In this document: positions 1 to 9,335 of the stretch, in pieces | Layout of the letters: the number at the start of each line of letters is the position of its first letter | Numbering within the stretch: the first letter of the stretch is position 1 | Assembly: GCA_002319915.1 (NCBI GenBank) | Contig: DCFQ01000050.1 | Coordinates: 1 to 64,000, forward strand | Length of the DNA: 64,000 nucleotides | Reading direction: 5' to 3' | From: Bacteroidales bacterium UBA1800 | Lineage (GTDB): Bacteria > Bacteroidota > Bacteroidia > Bacteroidales > VadinHA17 | Translations under genes and position numbers: made by a program | Notes under the pieces: generated by a model | Database searches by the model: none | Seen by the model: only the letters and a program-made list of their open reading frames with translations | Told to the model about the DNA's origin: nothing

Positions 1-1
1 A

Positions 2-2290
2 AGGGTGGCCGAGATTTACAGGTTCATTGTCGATGCCAACTATGAAAAAGGCAATTTCACCGAAGCCCTGAAATATCTCGAACAGTACAATTCTTCAGCA
101 AAATCGGTCACGCGCGAGGATAAGTACCAGTTGGGGTACTGTTATTACAGGACCGGAAATATTGACAAGGCAATTAAGGTGCTTCTTGAAACAAGCGCGA
201 AGACTGATGTTCTGAGTCAGAATATCTGGTATGTGCTGGGAGACTGCTATCTTCAGAAAGGTGATAAGAAACGGGCGCAGTTTGCATTCGGCCAGGCTTC
301 CCAGCTCGACTTCGACAAAAAGCTGAAGGAAGATGCCCTTTTCAATTATGCAAAGCTCACATATGAAACTACATCTTCCCCATTTGGAGAAGCCATCTCA
401 GCCTTCCAGGAATATATCGATCTCTACCCCGGATCACCAAGGATCAGCGAAGCATACAATTACCTTGTTGCAACATTCACGGCAGTCAAAAACTACCAGG
501 CCGCCCTCGCTTCCCTCGATAAGATAAGGAGCAGGGACAGCCGCCTCGAGGAAGCCTACCAGAGGGTCGCATTCTTCAGGGGCCTTGAATTGATGAAAAA
601 CATGGAGATGGAACGGGCTATCGATATGTTCAACAAATCTCTGAAATACGAAAAATACAACAGGGATTTCAGGGCCAGGGCGGTTTACTGGAAGGGTGAA
701 GCAGAGTACCGGCTCGGAGATTATGAGAGTGCAAAGTCTGATTATGAAACGTTTATGAGCCTGCCCGGGGTTTCAGCTCTCTCTGAATCGCCACTGATAA
801 GGTACAACCTTGCCTATTCGATGTATAACCTGAAAGATTACAACGGCGCCCTGAGCCTTTTCAGGACCTTTGAATCGGGTTCACCAGGTGCGAAGCCGGA
901 AATTCAGAATGACACCAGGCTGAGGATAGCCGACTGCTATTTCATAACAACAAGCTATCCCCAGGCCATTTCATATTATGATAAAGTGATTGCAACCGGC
1001 AAAAGCGACGTGGATTATGCCATGTACCAGAAGGGATTTTGCCTTGGACTGACAAATAACCAGAAAGGAAAGGTTGACATACTCACCTCCATGATCACGA
1101 GGTTCCCCTCCTCACCGCTGGTCCCGAATGCAATATTTGAGAGAGGCAGGTCCTATTTTGTGCTTGAGGACTATAAGAGGAGCGAGGCTGATTTTGTGAA
1201 TATCATTGCGAACTACGGCTCGAGCCCTCTCGTGCCAAGGTCAATAGTTCAGTTGGGTCTGCTCTATTACAACCAGGGTGAGAACCAGCAATCAGTTGCC
1301 CAGTTCAAGAAGGTGATCGAGAATTACAGGTCGACACCTGAGGCAAGATATGCACTTACCGGTCTGAAAAACACATATGTCGACATGAACGACGTGGAGA
1401 GCTACTTTGCTTATGTCAAAACCCTTGGGTACGGCGATGTCAGTACCGAGGAGAAAGACTCCCTTCTCTATACCTCGGGAGAGAATCTTTACATGTCGGG
1501 AAAATGTGATAAATCGAGTGAAGTGTTCCGTAACTACCTTAATGAATTTCAGAATGGAAGCTTCAGGGTCAATGCGCAGTTTTACCTCGCAGAGTGCCTG
1601 AATTCATCAGGAAAGAAAGAGGAGGCTCTCGCCCTCTACAGTGAGGTGATTAAGAACTCAAACAACCAGTTCATGGAGCAGGCCCTGATCGCTGCTTCAC
1701 CGATCCTGTATGAGAAGGAAGATTACCAGGCAGCATATGACAACTACGAAAAGCTTGAAAGGATCACTTCGACTCCCGAGCGAAAGCTCGTGGCATTAAG
1801 GGGTGAGTTGAGGTCGGCCTACCAGGAGGGGGATGCGCAGAAGAGCATCACAGTTGCCGGAAGGATCCTGAGCTCCCAGAATAAGCCCGAGGAGCTTGTG
1901 AGAGAAGCCACTTTCATCAGGGCAAAAGCAAATTACAGCCTCAACCAGTTTGACGAGGCACTTAAAGATTTCAGAAAGACTGCCACTGAGGCCACCTCTG
2001 CTGAAGGCGCAGAATCAAAGTACAGGGTGGCGGAGATACTTTTCAAAAACGGCAATGCCGAAGAATCGGAGAAGCTGGTGACGCAATTCATAAACCAGAA
2101 CTCTCCCCACCAGTTCTGGATGGCCAAAATGTTCCTCCTTCTTGCCGATATCAGCATCAGGAAAGGAGACAACCTCCAGGCCCGGGCAACACTCCAGAGC
2201 CTGAAAGAGTACTATACAGCAACCGATGACGGTATACTTGACGAGGTAAATGCCAAGCTCTCTTCACTTGAGGAAGGAAAGCAGAATTAA
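2..2290 (+). CDS. Large tetratricopeptide-repeat protein (5' end missing)
   Basis: The reading frame is open to the left edge, so the N-terminus lies outside the window; the GTG at 5 is only the first possible start inside it. The visible 762 residues are almost entirely helical TPR-like repeats of about 34-37 residues, with recurring signatures such as YQLGYCYYRTG near residue 40 and YALTGLKNTYVD near residue 450. There is no catalytic motif. Such very long TPR proteins in Bacteroidota are usually periplasmic or membrane-attached scaffolds, but the function is not established. The gene is followed 21 bp downstream by a beta-barrel gene on the same strand, so the two probably form one transcript and may work together at the cell envelope; that link is inference. 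Confidence 0.85.
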   Translation, partial: RVAEIYRFIVDANYEKGNFTEALKYLEQYNSSAKSVTREDKYQLGYCYYRTGNIDKAIKVLLETSAKTDVLSQNIWYVLGDCYLQKGDKKRAQFAFGQASQLDFDKKLKEDALFNYAKLTYETTSSPFGEAISAFQEYIDLYPGSPRISEAYNYLVATFTAVKNYQAALASLDKIRSRDSRLEEAYQRVAFFRGLELMKNMEMERAIDMFNKSLKYEKYNRDFRARAVYWKGEAEYRLGDYESAKSDYETFMSLPGVSALSESPLIRYNLAYSMYNLKDYNGALSLFRTFESGSPGAKPEIQNDTRLRIADCYFITTSYPQAISYYDKVIATGKSDVDYAMYQKGFCLGLTNNQKGKVDILTSMITRFPSSPLVPNAIFERGRSYFVLEDYKRSEADFVNIIANYGSSPLVPRSIVQLGLLYYNQGENQQSVAQFKKVIENYRSTPEARYALTGLKNTYVDMNDVESYFAYVKTLGYGDVSTEEKDSLLYTSGENLYMSGKCDKSSEVFRNYLNEFQNGSFRVNAQFYLAECLNSSGKKEEALALYSEVIKNSNNQFMEQALIAASPILYEKEDYQAAYDNYEKLERITSTPERKLVALRGELRSAYQEGDAQKSITVAGRILSSQNKPEELVREATFIRAKANYSLNQFDEALKDFRKTATEATSAEGAESKYRVAEILFKNGNAEESEKLVTQFINQNSPHQFWMAKMFLLLADISIRKGDNLQARATLQSLKEYYTATDDGILDEVNAKLSSLEEGKQN

Positions 2291-2311
2291 TTACCCAAAG
2301 AACGAACTGCA

Positions 2312-4063
2312 ATGAGTAACAGAAATATTATGATAATCACCGGAAGGACTGCGGTTTCATTGTTTTTTTCGATGTTGTTGCTGCCGGCAGCGGCGCAGGT
2401 AAAAAAGGAAGGAACGGAACTGAAAAGGGAAGTCACGTTGTACAACCCGTACAAGCCATCCCTCATAGAGGTAAGGAAGAAAAGCTATCTTCCCGAAATT
2501 ATCGACACCGTAAGGATCATTCCTTCTTTCAGCTACCAGGTGACCTCAAGTCCCTATTCCCCGGTTCTTGCCATCAGTCCTATCAAACCTGCCTCACTTC
2601 TCTCTGATCCCCTTTCCCGCCTCTACAAGGGGTATATCAGGATAGGCCTCGGGAATTACACCACACCGCTGGCTGAACTGAGCGTGGCAAACACCCGGTC
2701 GAAGAAGGGAGCCCTGGGATTCAATGGAAGGCATTATTCGTCGAACGGTATGCTGAAGCTTCCCGACTCACCGGAAAAGGTGCCTGCCGGATTCATGGAT
2801 AACGATGCCTCATTGTTCGGGAAGAAGTTCTTCAACAGGAGCGTGCTTGGGCTTTCTCTCGATTACACAGGCAAAACCAGGTATGCCTATGGATATAATT
2901 CAGAAGATCCGCAGTACATCTATGTACCGGGCAAGAAGAACATCAGGACCGGGTATTTTGACCTGGGGGCGAAAGCTTCATTTGCATCGCTCAATCTCGA
3001 TTCGGCCGATTTTTCATATGATTTCAGCGTTGCATACGATTATTTCAGGTATACCAGGTATATGACAATGAACCATGCGGGCCTTACTGGATCTATGGCA
3101 AAGAACTTCAAGGGATTCTATGTCGGGTCGGGACTTGCTTTCGATCATTACAGCCTTTCCGATTCCATCGGCATGAACCCCAAGTTCATTTTCGTGGCTT
3201 CCCCTTTCGTTCGTAAAAGCACCGCGCAATGGGAGTTCAACCTCGGCCTTGGCCTGGCTCTCGAAAAGAACCTTACAATCGAGACAAAAGCCCATCTTTT
3301 CCCCGACCTGAGATTCGGATTCTCCATCGTCTCAGGCTATATGAGATTCTTCGCATCCCTGAGCGGAAAGATTGAGGATAACAACCCGGGCAGAGTGTTT
3401 GACATGAATCCTTACCTGAAGCCCGACGGAAGCATTTTCCGCGTCCCCAATACGAAGTATCCGCTTATCGTTACCGGAGGACTTAAGGGCAACGACGGGA
3501 TCGGCGGGAACTACGTCGCATCCGTCTCATATTCCGCAGTTAAGGATATGATCCTGTTCTCGAATATCAATTATCCCGATACCCTTGGCACCATCGAAAG
3601 GGGCAACTATTTTACTGTCCTTGCCGACGATGCCGAAATGCTCAATATCCATGGCGAGCTCACGGGCGAAATCAGCAGCAGGCTCTCCTTCAGGGCCGGG
3701 GCAAACTTCTACAGGTATACCCTTTCTGCAAACGCCTATGCCTGGAACAAGCCGGACTGGGATGGCAGCCTTGACTTTACCTATAACCTGAGGAACAAGA
3801 TAATTGCCGGCGTCGGCTTCAATGCACTCGGGAAGAGGGAGGTCCTTATCCGCCAAAGCAGCACCGGCTGGTCAACCCTCCAGCCTGTCGTGAAGGAGCT
3901 GCCCGCTCACCTGAACCTTAGCCTGAGCACCGAATACAGGTATACGAAGATCCTTTCGTTCTGGGCCAGGTTGAATAATGTGTCGTATAACCGGTATTAC
4001 GAATGGGCATATTATCCTTCCCAGATGTTCAACTTCATGGTGGGATTCAGCTATAGCCTCTAA
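2312..4063 (+). CDS. Outer-membrane beta-barrel protein
   Basis: 583 aa with a signal peptide (hydrophobic stretch around residues 13-27, likely cleavage after AAAQ). The mature protein opens with a short conserved-looking region (LYNPYKPSL, residues about 45-53). It then becomes a long series of alternating hydrophobic/aromatic strands (for example YIRIGLGNYTTP and FSYDFSVAYDYFRYTRY) and ends in an aromatic-rich strand, NFMVGFSYSL, typical of an outer-membrane barrel C-terminus. There is no plug domain or TonB box, so this is not a complete TonB-dependent receptor. The start is the ATG 21 bp after the TPR gene, which suggests co-transcription. What passes through or is bound by the barrel cannot be told from sequence. 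Confidence 0.8.
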   Translation: MSNRNIMIITGRTAVSLFFSMLLLPAAAQVKKEGTELKREVTLYNPYKPSLIEVRKKSYLPEIIDTVRIIPSFSYQVTSSPYSPVLAISPIKPASLLSDPLSRLYKGYIRIGLGNYTTPLAELSVANTRSKKGALGFNGRHYSSNGMLKLPDSPEKVPAGFMDNDASLFGKKFFNRSVLGLSLDYTGKTRYAYGYNSEDPQYIYVPGKKNIRTGYFDLGAKASFASLNLDSADFSYDFSVAYDYFRYTRYMTMNHAGLTGSMAKNFKGFYVGSGLAFDHYSLSDSIGMNPKFIFVASPFVRKSTAQWEFNLGLGLALEKNLTIETKAHLFPDLRFGFSIVSGYMRFFASLSGKIEDNNPGRVFDMNPYLKPDGSIFRVPNTKYPLIVTGGLKGNDGIGGNYVASVSYSAVKDMILFSNINYPDTLGTIERGNYFTVLADDAEMLNIHGELTGEISSRLSFRAGANFYRYTLSANAYAWNKPDWDGSLDFTYNLRNKIIAGVGFNALGKREVLIRQSSTGWSTLQPVVKELPAHLNLSLSTEYRYTKILSFWARLNNVSYNRYYEWAYYPSQMFNFMVGFSYSL

Positions 4064-4649
4064 GCGGTAAAAAGTCCATTTTTTCTCCTCTGTGATCTCT
4101 GTGCCTTCTCAGCCATCAGCAGGCAGGCCCCGGGGGGAGTTGCAGATTCAACCGGTGACGCCTCAAAAGCAGGTATTAACCGCAAAGAACGCAAAGTCCT
4201 GATAGCTATCGAAATACAAAGAACGCAAAGCTAAATAATTTAAAATTATCTCTTTGCGAGCTTTGCGATAAAACCTTGCGCACCTTGCGGTTATTGGATT
4301 TCACCTTTTGGGACACCATCTAAGGAAGGTGGCGAAATTTTCACGTGACTTTATCTTGTCCACTGTAACCAGAATTGTGAATTATTGCACCTCACACTTC
4401 TCAGTGAACTCTGTGTCTTCTCAGAGATCTTCGTGTAACCCTTCCTTCCCGTTCTGACTAACAATTCCTGTTAATTTCTTTGTCAAAATGTGCATTACTT
4501 TTAACATCCTTTTAACTAAAAAATCATCCTGAATCAGTAACTTTGCTGAAATGTTTAAAAATCAATATTTCAATTATTTATAAAAGAATATCCGCTGCCG
4601 TTCTTACAAAAAAATGACGGCGGCGATCGATCTTAATTTAATTTGCTGA
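4064..4649. repeat. 586-bp intergenic region with repeat-like palindromic tracts
   Basis: No gene is seen here. The region holds two kinds of short tandem/inverted repeat. One, at about 4177-4293, is an imperfect inverted repeat built from CGCAAAG units on the left (4181-4196 and 4217-4230) and CTTTGCG/CCTTGCG units on the right (4252-4290), starting TAACCGCAAAG and ending CTTGCGGTTA. The other, at about 4084-4112 and 4389-4435, is made of CTCTGTG/CTTCTCAG units. Similar CTCTGTG units recur at 57800-57893. The last 110 bp before gyrB are AT-rich and hold the putative promoter. Confidence 0.6.
4538..4545 (+). promoter_or_regulatory. Putative gyrB promoter -7 box
   Basis: TAACTTTG matches the Bacteroidota -7 consensus TAnnTTTG. 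A -33 TTTG is not clear at the expected 19-21 bp spacing (only T-rich sequence at 4510-4514). Transcription would start near 4552, giving a leader of about 100 nt before gyrB. Confidence 0.45.
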
Positions 4650-6623
4650 ATGATGGGAGAGAATGAAAAGAAATTGCAGGACGGATCTGAATACTCTGCA
4701 GAGAGCATTCAGGTACTGGAAGGTCTTGAAGCGGTGCGGAAAAGGCCTGCAATGTACATCGGGGACATTGGGGTAAAAGGACTTCATCATCTCGTTTATG
4801 AGGTTCTTGATAATTCAATCGATGAGGCGCTTGCAGGTTATTGCACCAGGATCGACCTGGTAATTGATGAGGAGGGCTCTGTGACCGTTATCGATGACGG
4901 ACGTGGAATACCCGCCGGGTTCCATGAAAAGGAGCAGAAATCGGCGCTGGAAGTAGTAATGACCGTGCTCCATGCCGGCGGAAAATTTGACAAGGATTCC
5001 TATAAAGTATCAGGCGGCCTCCACGGTGTGGGTGTTTCCTGCGTTAATGCACTTTCGGAGCATCTGACTGCAACGGTCATGAGGGAGGGGAAAATATTCC
5101 GCCAGGATTATGAAAAGGGGAAACCCGTTTCCGACGTTAAAGTGATAGGTGAGACCGATAAATCAGGGACCATAATAAAGTTCAGACCCGACGGCACGAT
5201 CTTTCAGACCACTGAGTTCAACTTCGAGATCCTGTCGGCACGCCTCAGGGAACTGGCATTCCTGAACAAGGGAATTGTCCTGACAATAGAGGACAAGAGG
5301 GAAATAGTGGAGAACGGCAACGGCGGCAAGCCCAGATTCGAGGAGTTCCTGTCAAACCTCGGCCTCAAGGAATTCGTGGAATACCTCGACGCCAACAGGG
5401 AAAGGATCATCGAAAAGTCTATCCATATCTCCTTTGACAAGACGGAGATCCCGGTTGAAATTGCCCTGCAGTACAACAGCTCATTCTCGGAGAATGTCCA
5501 TTCGTATGTTAATAATATAAATACGATTGAAGGTGGAACCCACCTAGCTGGCTTCAGGAGAGGCCTTACCCGGACATTGAAGAAATATGCCGAAGATTCC
5601 GGTGCAACCACAAAGCTCAAATTCGATATCAATGGGGATGATTTCAGGGAGGGCCTTACTGCCGTAATTTCCGTAAAAGTCGCCGAACCCCAGTTTGAGG
5701 GGCAAACAAAAACCAAGCTCGGGAATTCCGAAGTGATGGGAGCTGTCGACCAGGCAGTGAGCATGATGCTCACCAACTACCTCGAGGAGAACCCCAAGGA
5801 TGCCAGGGTGATTGTACAGAAAGTGATTCTTGCCGCGACGGCAAGGCACGCAGCCAGGAAGGCAAGGGAGCTTGTGCAGAGGAAGAACGAATTCTCAGGC
5901 TCCGGGCTCCCCGGCAAGCTGGCAGACTGCGCCGACCGTGACCCGTCAAAATGCGAGATCTACCTCGTCGAGGGAGATTCTGCAGGAGGAACTGCCAAGC
6001 AGGGCCGCGACCGGAGATTCCAGGCAATACTGCCGCTCAGGGGTAAGATCCTTAACGTTGAAAAAGCAATGCAGCACAGGATCTATGAAAGCGAGGAGAT
6101 AAAGAATATCTTTACCGCGCTCGGGGTCAATATCGGTACCGATGAGGACAGCAAGGCCCTGAACCTTTCCGGCCTGAGATACCACAAGATCATAATCATG
6201 ACTGATGCCGACGTCGACGGATCGCATATTACCACCCTGATAATGACATTCTTCTTCAGGTATATGCAGGACCTTATCCGCCGAGGACACCTGTTCATCG
6301 CCACACCGCCCCTTTATCTCGTGAAGAAAGGGAAAACCGAAAGATACTGCTGGACGGAGGAAGAAAGGGAAACTGCCGTGAATGAGCTCGGCCAGGGAAA
6401 AGAATCTTCGGTGAATATTCAGAGGTACAAAGGTCTCGGGGAAATGAACGCCGAGCAGCTCTGGGAGACCACCATGAACCCGGAAACCAGGACGCTTCGC
6501 CAGGTAACGATCGAAAGCGCCGCGGAAGCCGACCATATATTCTCGATGCTTATGGGCGATGAGGTGCCTCCAAGAAGGGAATTCATAGAGGCACATGCCA
6601 AGTATGCGAAGATTGATGTGTGA
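4650..6623 (+). CDS. gyrB: DNA gyrase subunit B
   Basis: ATP-hydrolysing subunit of DNA gyrase, which introduces negative supercoils together with GyrA. The 657-aa length is normal for the phylum. The GHKL ATPase domain shows EVLDNSIDEA (E51, N55), DDGRGIP and GGLHGVGVSCVNALS. The transducer domain carries GGTHLAGF and the QTKTKLGN loop. The TOPRIM domain has YLVEGDSAGG and the acidic IMTDADVDGSH motif, and the C-terminus carries RYKGLGEMNAEQLWETTMN, which favours GyrB over ParE. Two adjacent ATGs (4650 and 4653) are possible starts. The gene stands alone; the next gene is convergent and ends 20 bp after it. Confidence 0.98.
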   Translation: MMGENEKKLQDGSEYSAESIQVLEGLEAVRKRPAMYIGDIGVKGLHHLVYEVLDNSIDEALAGYCTRIDLVIDEEGSVTVIDDGRGIPAGFHEKEQKSALEVVMTVLHAGGKFDKDSYKVSGGLHGVGVSCVNALSEHLTATVMREGKIFRQDYEKGKPVSDVKVIGETDKSGTIIKFRPDGTIFQTTEFNFEILSARLRELAFLNKGIVLTIEDKREIVENGNGGKPRFEEFLSNLGLKEFVEYLDANRERIIEKSIHISFDKTEIPVEIALQYNSSFSENVHSYVNNINTIEGGTHLAGFRRGLTRTLKKYAEDSGATTKLKFDINGDDFREGLTAVISVKVAEPQFEGQTKTKLGNSEVMGAVDQAVSMMLTNYLEENPKDARVIVQKVILAATARHAARKARELVQRKNEFSGSGLPGKLADCADRDPSKCEIYLVEGDSAGGTAKQGRDRRFQAILPLRGKILNVEKAMQHRIYESEEIKNIFTALGVNIGTDEDSKALNLSGLRYHKIIIMTDADVDGSHITTLIMTFFFRYMQDLIRRGHLFIATPPLYLVKKGKTERYCWTEEERETAVNELGQGKESSVNIQRYKGLGEMNAEQLWETTMNPETRTLRQVTIESAAEADHIFSMLMGDEVPPRREFIEAHAKYAKIDV

Positions 6624-6643
6624 CCGGACCGGCAATGCCGCAT

Positions 6644-7768
6644 TCAGGCTCCAATGAGCTTTCTTCTTACCTGAATGGCATTCGAAGGACATACCTCACT
6701 GCAGCAGAAGCACCTGATACACTCCCTGTCGGTCAGGGTCACATGATTCTGCCTCACGGGATCCAATGAAATGGCAGATGTAGGGCATATACTGATGCAT
6801 TGGCCGCAGCCGGTGCATTTTTCATTCAGGAATACCGGCCTTTTGTCCAGCTTCCTCAGGAACGGGATGCGGTTCTTTATGAATCCGAGGGAGATATTCG
6901 TGTTGCCCCTTACAGGGATCTTTTTAAAATCAGACTTAACAAGTGCCTCAAGTTCAGGGCCATCATATTCAATTTCATCCGCTGAAGCGAGCCATATGCC
7001 TCGTGAAAGGGCAAACCGGCAAACCGGAAGATCTATGTGATCATATCCGATAAGCGAACCTGCAATGATATCGAGGGCCAGCGGATTGGATGAGCCGGCA
7101 AGGAAGCCGGTACGGACCGGGTCGCCCTGGCCGGGGCCCCTGCCTTCCATTCCCATAATGCCGTCGAGCAGAAAAAATGAAGGCATCAATGCCTCATTAA
7201 GCTCCACCAGGAACCTGCTGAAACTCTCCCTGTCCTGGTGCAGTGCATGCTGCCTGGCCTTCGAGAAAGCCGGTACAAGCCCGAGAGTGTTCTTGATCGC
7301 GCCGGTAAAGTAGACAAGCTCGTGGTTCTTCAGCTTGGGAAGTGAAATGATAATGTCGGCACGTTTTACGGCGGAGGCAATCTTTATCCTGCCGTTCCTC
7401 AGTGTCAGTTCTGACGGTTTTTTGGTAAAGTCGGTCCATTCCGCACCTGTTTTCCTGCAAACTTCATAGATCCCCGATTTCACAGGTTTAAAGCCTCTCA
7501 GGTGAACAGCAGGGGAGTCACCAACTGCAACCGCCGATGCTCCTTCAGCCTGCGCGAACCTTATCATTGCTTCCACAACCACGGGATGAGTGCTGATGCA
7601 CTTCGACGGGGAATCGTCCGACAGGATATTTGGCTTGATGAGGACTCTTTTGCCGCTCAGGGAAGGACCCCGGCAGGAGCGGTAAATCTCCGCAACACAG
7701 CTGTAAACCTCATTAAACCCGTATTCAGCACATTCTCTTACTGCGACCGTTCTGTCCATAGAAATCAT
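6644..7768 (-). CDS. DUF362 protein with two C-terminal 4Fe-4S clusters
   Basis: About 374 aa from the chosen ATG. The N-terminal DUF362 domain (residues about 5-275) shows VLIKPNIL, GDSPAVH and LPKLKNHELVYFTGAIKN. The C-terminal bacterial ferredoxin domain has two complete cluster motifs, CTGCGQCISICP and CIRCFCCSEVCP. No signal peptide is visible, so it is probably a cytoplasmic iron-sulfur protein. The biochemical role of DUF362 proteins is largely unknown. The frame stays open upstream to 7861. ATGs at 7768 and 7759 are more likely starts because GGAAGGTGA lies just upstream of 7768 and the extra 31 residues look non-conserved. It converges with gyrB. Confidence 0.85.
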   Translation of the reverse strand: MISMDRTVAVRECAEYGFNEVYSCVAEIYRSCRGPSLSGKRVLIKPNILSDDSPSKCISTHPVVVEAMIRFAQAEGASAVAVGDSPAVHLRGFKPVKSGIYEVCRKTGAEWTDFTKKPSELTLRNGRIKIASAVKRADIIISLPKLKNHELVYFTGAIKNTLGLVPAFSKARQHALHQDRESFSRFLVELNEALMPSFFLLDGIMGMEGRGPGQGDPVRTGFLAGSSNPLALDIIAGSLIGYDHIDLPVCRFALSRGIWLASADEIEYDGPELEALVKSDFKKIPVRGNTNISLGFIKNRIPFLRKLDKRPVFLNEKCTGCGQCISICPTSAISLDPVRQNHVTLTDRECIRCFCCSEVCPSNAIQVRRKLIGA

Positions 7769-7895
7769 CAATGTTTTTATCACCTTCCATTCTGATCGTT
7801 GAAAAATGCAAGGCCTTGTTCTTATGTATATGCTGGGCTGCTTTGCAGAAACCGGCTGCAAATATATCGATTACCGGGGAGAAATTACGCTCCCC

Positions 7896-9335
7896 TCAGT
7901 TTTGAATTGCGGTTTCCCTCAGGATATCTTCAATTGCCGTGACGACATTCTGGGCGTCGCCATTATAATTATTCACTATGATGCTGAACACCAGTTCATC
8001 ACCTGACTTTGCCACCAGGTATCCGGCATAGCTTCTCACCCTGGTCATAGAACCACTTTTTGCCCTCAGGTGTGAGCCGAACACCGGGTCCCTGAACCTG
8101 TTTCTCAAGGTTCCTTCCTTTCCCGGTTCCGGCAGGGATGAGTAGAATTCCCTGAAATACTTCCCTTTCTTTTTCATGTAAAGAAGAAGAAGCGACAGGT
8201 CCCTTGAATCGAGCCCGTCGGCAGGGGAGAGCCCGCTTCCGTCGCTCATCATGTAGCCTCCGGGTTTCAGCCCGACAGAATCCTCGAGGAATGCCTCGAT
8301 CACCCTTATCCCCGAAGCAGTCGAGCCATTCTTTCCGTATACCCGCCCAAGTTCCTTAACCAGGTGTTCGGCATAGAGATTCACGCTTTTCTGGTTCAAT
8401 ATCCTGATAATTTCAGATAGCGGGGGAGAATCTGTTATTGCAATAACAACAGGAGCGGAATGCAGGGTATCGTTCTCGAGCCTGAGTGTCGTCGGATTGC
8501 CGTCCACGCTTATCCCTGAGGCTTTGAGCCGAGACGACAGTATCTTCGCAAGCACAAGCGGCGGGTCGCTTATTGAAGCCTTCAGGATGTAATCGCTCCG
8601 GCCGGCAGGTACTGAACCACTCATCCATCCATAGCTGCCGTAGGGCGGAAGGAATACAAATCCGCTGTCGGATATGCCGGCGCTAATAAGCCTGTTCTCG
8701 AGATCCGGTGCAGGCTCGTCCGGAGTAATCCCGGTAATCACCGGCCTGGTGCCCGATAAAGTGTTGAGGCGGATCCCGAACGTATTGTCAAAGACGGATA
8801 TACCGTAAACGCCTGCGCCGTAGTAGTTCCCGATATCCTCCCAAAGCCACTTCGGGGGAACCGGATCGCTGTCAAAGTAGGAATCATCAGCGATAATCCT
8901 TCCGGAAATTTTCCTGATGCCTGATTTTCCTGCGGCTTCAACCCAGGAACCGGCAAAGTCGCCATAGTTTCCGGTGAAATTATCTGAGCCGAGGGCAGGA
9001 TCGCCTCCTCCCCTTATGATTATATCCCCGTCAAGTATTCCGCTGTCTTTGTCCAGCTTGCCCGTGTAGCCGATAGTTGTTCTGAACCTGTGATCGGGCC
9101 CGAGCATCTCCAGCGCGGCTGCAGTGGTCAACAGTTTCATCACCGAAGCGGGTACGAGGCTTTTTTCGGAATTGTAGTCGGAAATGATTTCTCCCGTTGA
9201 TGCGCTGATAATGCTTATCGAAACAGAAGCATGAACCATCTGTGAATCGACGAGAAGCCTGCTGACTGCCCTGTACTGAGCAGAAGCGAGCCCGGAACAG
9301 GCAAGGAGAACAAAGAGGACGGCCCTGATTTTCAT
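7896..9335 (-). CDS. dacB: D-alanyl-D-alanine carboxypeptidase/endopeptidase, PBP4 type
   Basis: Periplasmic peptidoglycan hydrolase of peptidase family S13 that trims terminal D-Ala and cleaves D-Ala-mDAP cross-links. 479 aa with a signal peptide ending ASAQ at residue 20. The three penicillin-binding motifs are present: S64-V-M-K67 (nucleophile Ser and general-base Lys), S317-V-N319, and K426-S-G428 in place of KTG. The insert between motifs 1 and 2 (about residues 80-300) is the long accessory region typical of PBP4. Its start overlaps the stop of rlmN by 4 bp (ATGA), so rlmN-dacB are co-transcribed and translationally coupled. Confidence 0.95.
   Translation of the reverse strand: MKIRAVLFVLLACSGLASAQYRAVSRLLVDSQMVHASVSISIISASTGEIISDYNSEKSLVPASVMKLLTTAAALEMLGPDHRFRTTIGYTGKLDKDSGILDGDIIIRGGGDPALGSDNFTGNYGDFAGSWVEAAGKSGIRKISGRIIADDSYFDSDPVPPKWLWEDIGNYYGAGVYGISVFDNTFGIRLNTLSGTRPVITGITPDEPAPDLENRLISAGISDSGFVFLPPYGSYGWMSGSVPAGRSDYILKASISDPPLVLAKILSSRLKASGISVDGNPTTLRLENDTLHSAPVVIAITDSPPLSEIIRILNQKSVNLYAEHLVKELGRVYGKNGSTASGIRVIEAFLEDSVGLKPGGYMMSDGSGLSPADGLDSRDLSLLLLYMKKKGKYFREFYSSLPEPGKEGTLRNRFRDPVFGSHLRAKSGSMTRVRSYAGYLVAKSGDELVFSIIVNNYNGDAQNVVTAIEDILRETAIQN

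Noticed and set aside
5946..6692. Long antisense frame (248 codons) across the 3' half of gyrB
   Set aside because: It is fully inside a certain gene, has no recognisable domain and reflects codon bias on the opposite strand.
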